From: JAFKFH01 sp017307375
Lineage (GTDB): Bacteria; Pseudomonadota; Alphaproteobacteria; Ferrovibrionales; Ferrovibrionaceae
Direction of reading: 5' to 3'
Assembly: GCA_965229335.1 (NCBI GenBank)
Contig: OZ245874.1
Coordinates: forward strand, 310,001 to 374,000
Length of the DNA: 64,000 bases
Shown here one piece after another: positions 61,025 through 64,000 of this stretch. Position 1 is the first letter of the stretch, and each line of letters begins with the position of its first letter. Both the position numbers and the translations under genes were made by a program. The notes beneath the pieces are model-generated. The model was not told the origin of the DNA, ran no database searches, and saw only the letters and a list, made by a program, of their open reading frames with translations.

Positions 61025-61429
61025 TCACGCCGCCCATCGCAGGCCCCCCTGCAGCGCCATCGCGACCGTGCGGCCGGCCCGCGACAGGGCGAGGCTGGCG
61101 CGGTTCGCCCGCAGCGGGAAACCGGTATGGACGAGGCGCAGATGCGTGCCCCCGCCGGTCAGCGGTGTCAGCCGTACGGTGACGATACTGTCGACCGGCT
61201 GCTCTGCTTCGCGCCAGGAATAGCGGATCATCCGGTTTTCCTCGACAGCGAGCACTTCGCAGGCGATGTCGGTGCCGTCGCCGGGCCGGAAGGTGAAGTC
61301 GCGACCGACTTCGGGGGCGAAGTCGTTCGGCATCAGCCAGATGGCCAGCAGCTCGGGCACGGTCAGGGCGCGCCAGACCTTTTCCGGCGGCTCGGCCAGG
61401 TCGCAATCGACGATGACGCTCTCACTCAT
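61025..61429 (-). CDS. SRPBCC/AHSA1-family protein
   Basis: This 134-residue START-like ligand-binding protein has LAEPPEKVWRALTVPELLAI at residues 11-30 and the strand pattern SIVTVRLTPLTGGGTHLRLV toward the C-terminus. Such proteins are commonly paired with an ArsR regulator, as here, where the ArsR stop overlaps its ATG by 4 bp. The ligand is unknown. The stop overlaps the ClpP start. Confidence 0.88.
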   Translation of the reverse strand: MSESVIVDCDLAEPPEKVWRALTVPELLAIWLMPNDFAPEVGRDFTFRPGDGTDIACEVLAVEENRMIRYSWREAEQPVDSIVTVRLTPLTGGGTHLRLVHTGFPLRANRASLALSRAGRTVAMALQGGLRWAA

Positions 61430-61740
61430 TGGTCCATTTCCTTGAGCAGGGTTTTCAGGCGGTCGATGCGCGCGGGCCAGAACCGGCGATAGCGGTCGAT
61501 CCAGTCGATCAGCGGCTGCAGCCCCGTCACGTCGGCCCGGTAGAAGGCGCGCCGCCCTTCCCGCCGCTCGGTGACCAGGCCCGCCTCGCGCAGCACGGCC
61601 AGGTGCTGCGAGATGGCCGGCTGGGAGACGGCGAAGTTCGCGGTCAGCTCGGTCACGTTCATCTCGGCCGCCATCAGCCGTTCGAGCACGGCGCGGCGGG
61701 TGGGATCGGCCAGGGCGCGGAAGACGTCGGGATCGCTCAT
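61426..61740 (-). CDS. ArsR-family transcriptional regulator
   Basis: This winged-helix repressor has about 104 residues from the ATG at 61740; an ATG 18 bp upstream is an alternative. DVFRALADPTRRAVLERL starts the fold, and VSQPAISQHLAVLREAGLV is the recognition helix region. There are no metal-binding Cys residues, as in the group paired with AHSA1 proteins. The gene heads an operon arsR-AHSA1-clpP. AAGCATCGACTT and nearby AT-rich DNA (61741-61775) are likely promoter and operator. Confidence 0.9.
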   Translation of the reverse strand: MSDPDVFRALADPTRRAVLERLMAAEMNVTELTANFAVSQPAISQHLAVLREAGLVTERREGRRAFYRADVTGLQPLIDWIDRYRRFWPARIDRLKTLLKEMDQ

Positions 61741-61792
61741 GCGAAAAATCATAAGCATCGACTTATGATTCGCGCAAGCTCGATTCGGCGGC

Positions 61793-62012
61793 GTCCGAGT
61801 CGGTCCGAGTCGCCCACCGGACTTTTGTAGCGGCGCGGATCTGTCCCCCGGACTTCGGCAGCGGCGGGAGTCGGACTTTGGCAGCAGACCAACGGACTTC
61901 TGTAGCAGCCTGGCCCCGGATCAACCGGACTTTTGCAGGGGTTTCCTAAGGAATCCCCCTTAACACCAGACTGATAAACCTTCCATCGGGCCGCCTGCTT
62001 CTGAAGTCCGAT
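61793..62012. repeat. iteron array upstream of repA
   Basis: Five direct copies of a CGGACTTTTGTAGCGGC-like unit begin at 61817, 61848, 61871, 61892 and 61925 (spacings 31, 23, 21, 33). The invariant core is CGGACTT-N2-GNAG, though one copy has CAGG. An inverted copy lies at 61995-62011, nearer the gene. A 10-bp tandem GTCCGAGTCG (61793-61812) precedes the array. These are the expected binding sites of the RepA encoded next, with the inverted one a candidate autoregulatory operator. Confidence 0.85.
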
Positions 62013-62066
62013 ATGGGGACTGGCCTGCCTCGTCGCCTACAATCTGTGGTGTGAGGAGAGGGGCAA

Positions 62067-63008
62067 ATGACCAACGTCCACCAACTGATCGTCGAGCATG
62101 GCGTCGAGGGCGCGCGTACCCGCGCGCGTGACGCGCATGAACGCCGCCTGGTCGATCTCGCCTTCGAGGTCATGGGCGACGACGAAGGATCCTTCGGCAT
62201 CAACTATGCCGGCTTCTGCGTGACGAGCTTTCCCCATCGCGACCTGGGCGACCGCAATCGCCGCTGGTTCCGCAAGAATGGGCGCTTCTCGCTGCTGGTC
62301 GAGCCGGGCGCCATCATCGTCAACGGCGAGCCGGTGGAATACGGCGTGCCGTTCGGTGCCCGTGCACGCCTGATCATGCTGCATCTGCAGAGCCGGGCGA
62401 TCCAGACCAACAGCCGCGAAGTCGAGCTGGGTGCCTCGATGTTCGACTGGATGCGGCGCATGGGCGTCACCAACGGCGGCAAGACCTATGCCCAGGTCCA
62501 GGAACAGGCCTTCCGCATCTCGGCCTGCCGCCTGACCATCGGTTGGCAGGGCGATACCGGGGCGCAAGGCTTCCGCCAGGAGAACATCACCTCGGGCATG
62601 TTCCTGATCCCGAGCCGCGATCCGGGACAGCCGCGGCTGTGGAACGACACGGTCACCCTGACCGAGAGCTTCTTCGAGGCGCTGAAGAAGCACCCGGTCC
62701 CGGTCAACGAGCGGGCGATCCGCGCCCTGTCGAACCAGTCGGCCGCACTCGATACCTATGTCTGGCTCTGCTATCGCCTGTGGAAGCTGCAAAAGTCCGC
62801 GCGCATCCACTGGGCGCCGCTCAAGGAGCAGTTCGGACCGGAATACGGCCGGATGAGCAACTTCAAGATGCGCTTCATCGAAAGCCTGCAGGATGCGATG
62901 GCGGTCTATCCCGATGCCAAGATCGAGATCGACGATGCCGGCATCATCCTGCACCCGTCGCGGCCGGCGGTGCCCGACCGCCGGCTGTTCGCCCTGAAGG
63001 CGATCTGA
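62067..63008 (+). CDS. repA: plasmid-type replication initiator RepA
   Basis: This 313-residue protein matches the plasmid-encoded RepA family (PF04796 type). YAGFCVTSFPHRDLGDRNRR (about 47-66), the NGRFSLLVEPG segment, GVPFGARARLIMLHLQSRAI (about 93-112) and TNSREVELGASMFDWMRRMG (about 114-133) are the family core. A C-terminal part binds iterons in relatives. The ribosome site GAGGAGAGGG precedes the ATG. Iterons flank it on both sides, but no parA/parB or transfer genes do; the neighbours are chromosomal. It could be a trapped plasmid replicon or a domesticated regulator. No frameshift or missing conserved block is visible. Confidence 0.88.
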   Translation: MTNVHQLIVEHGVEGARTRARDAHERRLVDLAFEVMGDDEGSFGINYAGFCVTSFPHRDLGDRNRRWFRKNGRFSLLVEPGAIIVNGEPVEYGVPFGARARLIMLHLQSRAIQTNSREVELGASMFDWMRRMGVTNGGKTYAQVQEQAFRISACRLTIGWQGDTGAQGFRQENITSGMFLIPSRDPGQPRLWNDTVTLTESFFEALKKHPVPVNERAIRALSNQSAALDTYVWLCYRLWKLQKSARIHWAPLKEQFGPEYGRMSNFKMRFIESLQDAMAVYPDAKIEIDDAGIILHPSRPAVPDRRLFALKAI

Positions 63009-63027
63009 CCGGCGTGCCCGACCGACC

Positions 63028-63058
63028 CGGACTTTTGTAGCAGTCGGACTTTTGTAGC
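63028..63058. repeat. two iterons downstream of repA
   Basis: Two perfect CGGACTTTTGTAGC units at 63028-63041 and 63045-63058 (17-bp period) lie just after the repA stop and end at the stop of the next gene on the other strand. Their core is identical to the first upstream iteron. Confidence 0.85.
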
Positions 63059-63060
63059 GG

Positions 63061-63609
63061 TCAGAGTTCCAGCACGCGGCGCTGGCAGTTCTCGAATTTC
63101 TCGCCGGTCAGGTACCAGAAGAAGGTGCCGTGGCCGATCACCGCGATCTCGCGTTCCGGCCGCTCGACCAGCCAGCGGCGGAAGTTCTCGACCCGGCCGG
63201 TCAGCATCTCGATCGGCTCGACGGCGATGCCGTGCTCGTTGGCGTCCGGTCCGTGGTGCCACCAGATCTCGGGCAGGTGGTCGAAGGCGAGATGCGGAAA
63301 CTCCGCCGCCAGCAGCGCCGGGGCGCGGCCGACATCGCAGCTGGAATAGCCGTGCTCGCGGTGCAGGGCCTCGATCACCAGCGGTCGGTCGCCGAAGATG
63401 CCGATCGCGGTCTGGATCGCCCGGGTCAGCGGCGAGGTGACGATCAGCTCGGGGGCGAGATGAGCGGCCTCGCGCCGGGCGGCGGCGACCTGTTCAAGCC
63501 CCAGCGGGGTCAGCCGCGCGTCGAAATGCAGCGGGTCGACGCCGTCGATCGCGTAGGCGGCATTGAAGGTCGACTGGCCGTGGCGGATCAGGTGAACGGT
63601 CTTGGGCAC
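63061..63609 (-). CDS. histidine phosphatase (phosphoglycerate mutase-like) family protein
   Basis: This 182-residue protein has the catalytic motif LIRHGQSTFN at residues 7-16 and the second His in VIGHGTFFWYL near 158. SPLTRAIQTA is the phosphate-binding Arg segment. It is shorter than true phosphoglycerate mutase and lacks its loop, so it is more likely a phosphatase. The substrate is unknown. It ends at the second downstream iteron of repA. Confidence 0.9.
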   Translation of the reverse strand: MPKTVHLIRHGQSTFNAAYAIDGVDPLHFDARLTPLGLEQVAAARREAAHLAPELIVTSPLTRAIQTAIGIFGDRPLVIEALHREHGYSSCDVGRAPALLAAEFPHLAFDHLPEIWWHHGPDANEHGIAVEPIEMLTGRVENFRRWLVERPEREIAVIGHGTFFWYLTGEKFENCQRRVLEL

Positions 63610-63767
63610 GCTGACGGGTCTCCGGTTTCGCGCGGCACTCTAGGCGCGGTGCCAATCCGCCGGCAAGCGATCAGCCATGTGGTGCTGCAACGCAGCCATG
63701 CAGGCACCGGCCCGGATGCGACAGACGAGGCGCTTGAACCTTTCTGCCAATCAGGTACTGAAAGGGG

Positions 63768-63787
63768 GGCCGGTTCCCGAACCGGCC
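63768..63787. other. hairpin in the spacer before the IalB-like gene
   Basis: A perfect 8-bp GC-rich stem (63768-63775 with 63780-63787) and 4-base loop lies 43 bp upstream of the last ATG in the window. Its position between divergent genes makes a terminator role odd; it may be a 5'-UTR structure or end a small upstream transcript. Confidence 0.4.
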
Positions 63788-63830
63788 TCCGTCTTGAAAC
63801 AGCCATATTCACAGCCTAGAGCGTTGCGCC

Positions 63831-64000
63831 ATGTCGCGATCCGGTCTCGTTTATGGTGTGCTGGCGGCCGCAGCCGCCGCCGCCCTCACCCTGTCCCCGC
63901 AGGCTTTCGCCCAGGGCCCCAAGGGCCAGGCCAAGTCGCTCGGCAAGTTCGGGTCGTACGAGGCCTACACGCTCGGCGACGGTGCCCAGAAGGTCTGCTA
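63831..64000 (+). CDS. IalB-like secreted protein, N-terminal part (runs off the window)
   Basis: The gene starts at the ATG at 63831 and is still open at base 64000, so only 56 residues are seen. The N-terminus has a Sec signal peptide (GLVYGVLAAAAAAALTLSPQ, cleavage after AFA). FGSYEAYTLGDGAQKVCY after it resembles the start of invasion-associated locus B family proteins, where a Cys follows in the same place. The assignment is tentative because the rest is missing. Confidence 0.6.
   Translation, partial: MSRSGLVYGVLAAAAAAALTLSPQAFAQGPKGQAKSLGKFGSYEAYTLGDGAQKVC

Noticed and set aside
63650..63800. Possible tRNA or small RNA near the window end
   Set aside because: The hairpin at 63768-63787 is simple; I could not fold a cloverleaf or find a T-loop consensus.

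Overview
The window is high-GC chromosomal DNA from an alphaproteobacterium, probably Rhodospirillales-like. I judge this from synteny, not from any database search. The block ppsR-maf-aroE-coaE-dnaQ / secB / timA-mltA-smr and the block hslVU-hisBHAFE are typical alphaproteobacterial neighbourhoods. The DNA just before ppsR (1-441) holds several near-consensus DnaA boxes and an inverted repeat, so the window probably opens in or beside the chromosomal origin (the hemE/RP001-type oriC of Caulobacter and Rickettsia). I see no tRNA, rRNA, CRISPR array or intact insertion sequence.

Layout. 1-10.4 kb: putative oriC, then ppsR-maf-aroE-coaE-dnaQ, convergent secB with its terminator, timA-mltA, a DUF3606 gene and lutABC (lactate oxidation) placed between mltA and smr. 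10.4-13.6 kb: UDP-glucuronate decarboxylase, a small XRE regulator, hslU and hslV. 13.6-19.3 kb: an unusually AT-rich spacer with a 20-bp palindrome, a NeuD-like acetyltransferase, then hisB-DUF2628-hisH-GNAT-hisA-hisF-hisE-HIT. 19.3-31.1 kb: two divergent TetR-controlled genes, DUF1993, a DUF3883 nuclease-like protein, a redox-type membrane adenylate cyclase, adenosine kinase, EI24, bactofilin, a lipoprotein, a ClC channel, AmpG and an enoyl-CoA hydratase.

31.1-39.4 kb is a type I secretion locus: ABC exporter, membrane-fusion protein and a 1544-residue RTX protein whose gene carries an exact 891-bp tandem duplication (2.3 copies). 39.6-45.5 kb holds a methyltransferase-like protein, a chemoreceptor, a hydratase, a GNAT protein and comM. 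45.5-52.8 kb is a seven-gene catabolic islet: two 2-hydroxyacid dehydrogenases, a DapA-family lyase, an amino-acid-type ABC transporter and a divergent XRE-cupin regulator. It is bracketed by direct copies of the comM 5' end; the distal copy is a decayed fragment. This looks like an insertion scar that had to be read from the DNA itself.

52.9-61.7 kb: aminotransferase/cupin/DMT transporter operon, TetR, OlsB-type acyltransferase, a VOC/TetR pair with two identical operators, an AmmeMemoRadiSam pair (MEMO-AMMECR1 fusion plus radical SAM enzyme), and arsR-AHSA1-clpP. 61.8-63.06 kb carries a plasmid-type RepA initiator gene with iterons on both sides, set among ordinary chromosomal genes about 62 kb from the putative oriC. 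The window ends with a histidine phosphatase and the start of an IalB-like secreted protein.

The strongest leads for unusual biology are the solitary chromosomal RepA/iteron module, the comM-bracketed islet, and the RTX gene with its recent internal duplication. All gene assignments rest on reading motifs, lengths and neighbours; none was checked by a search.
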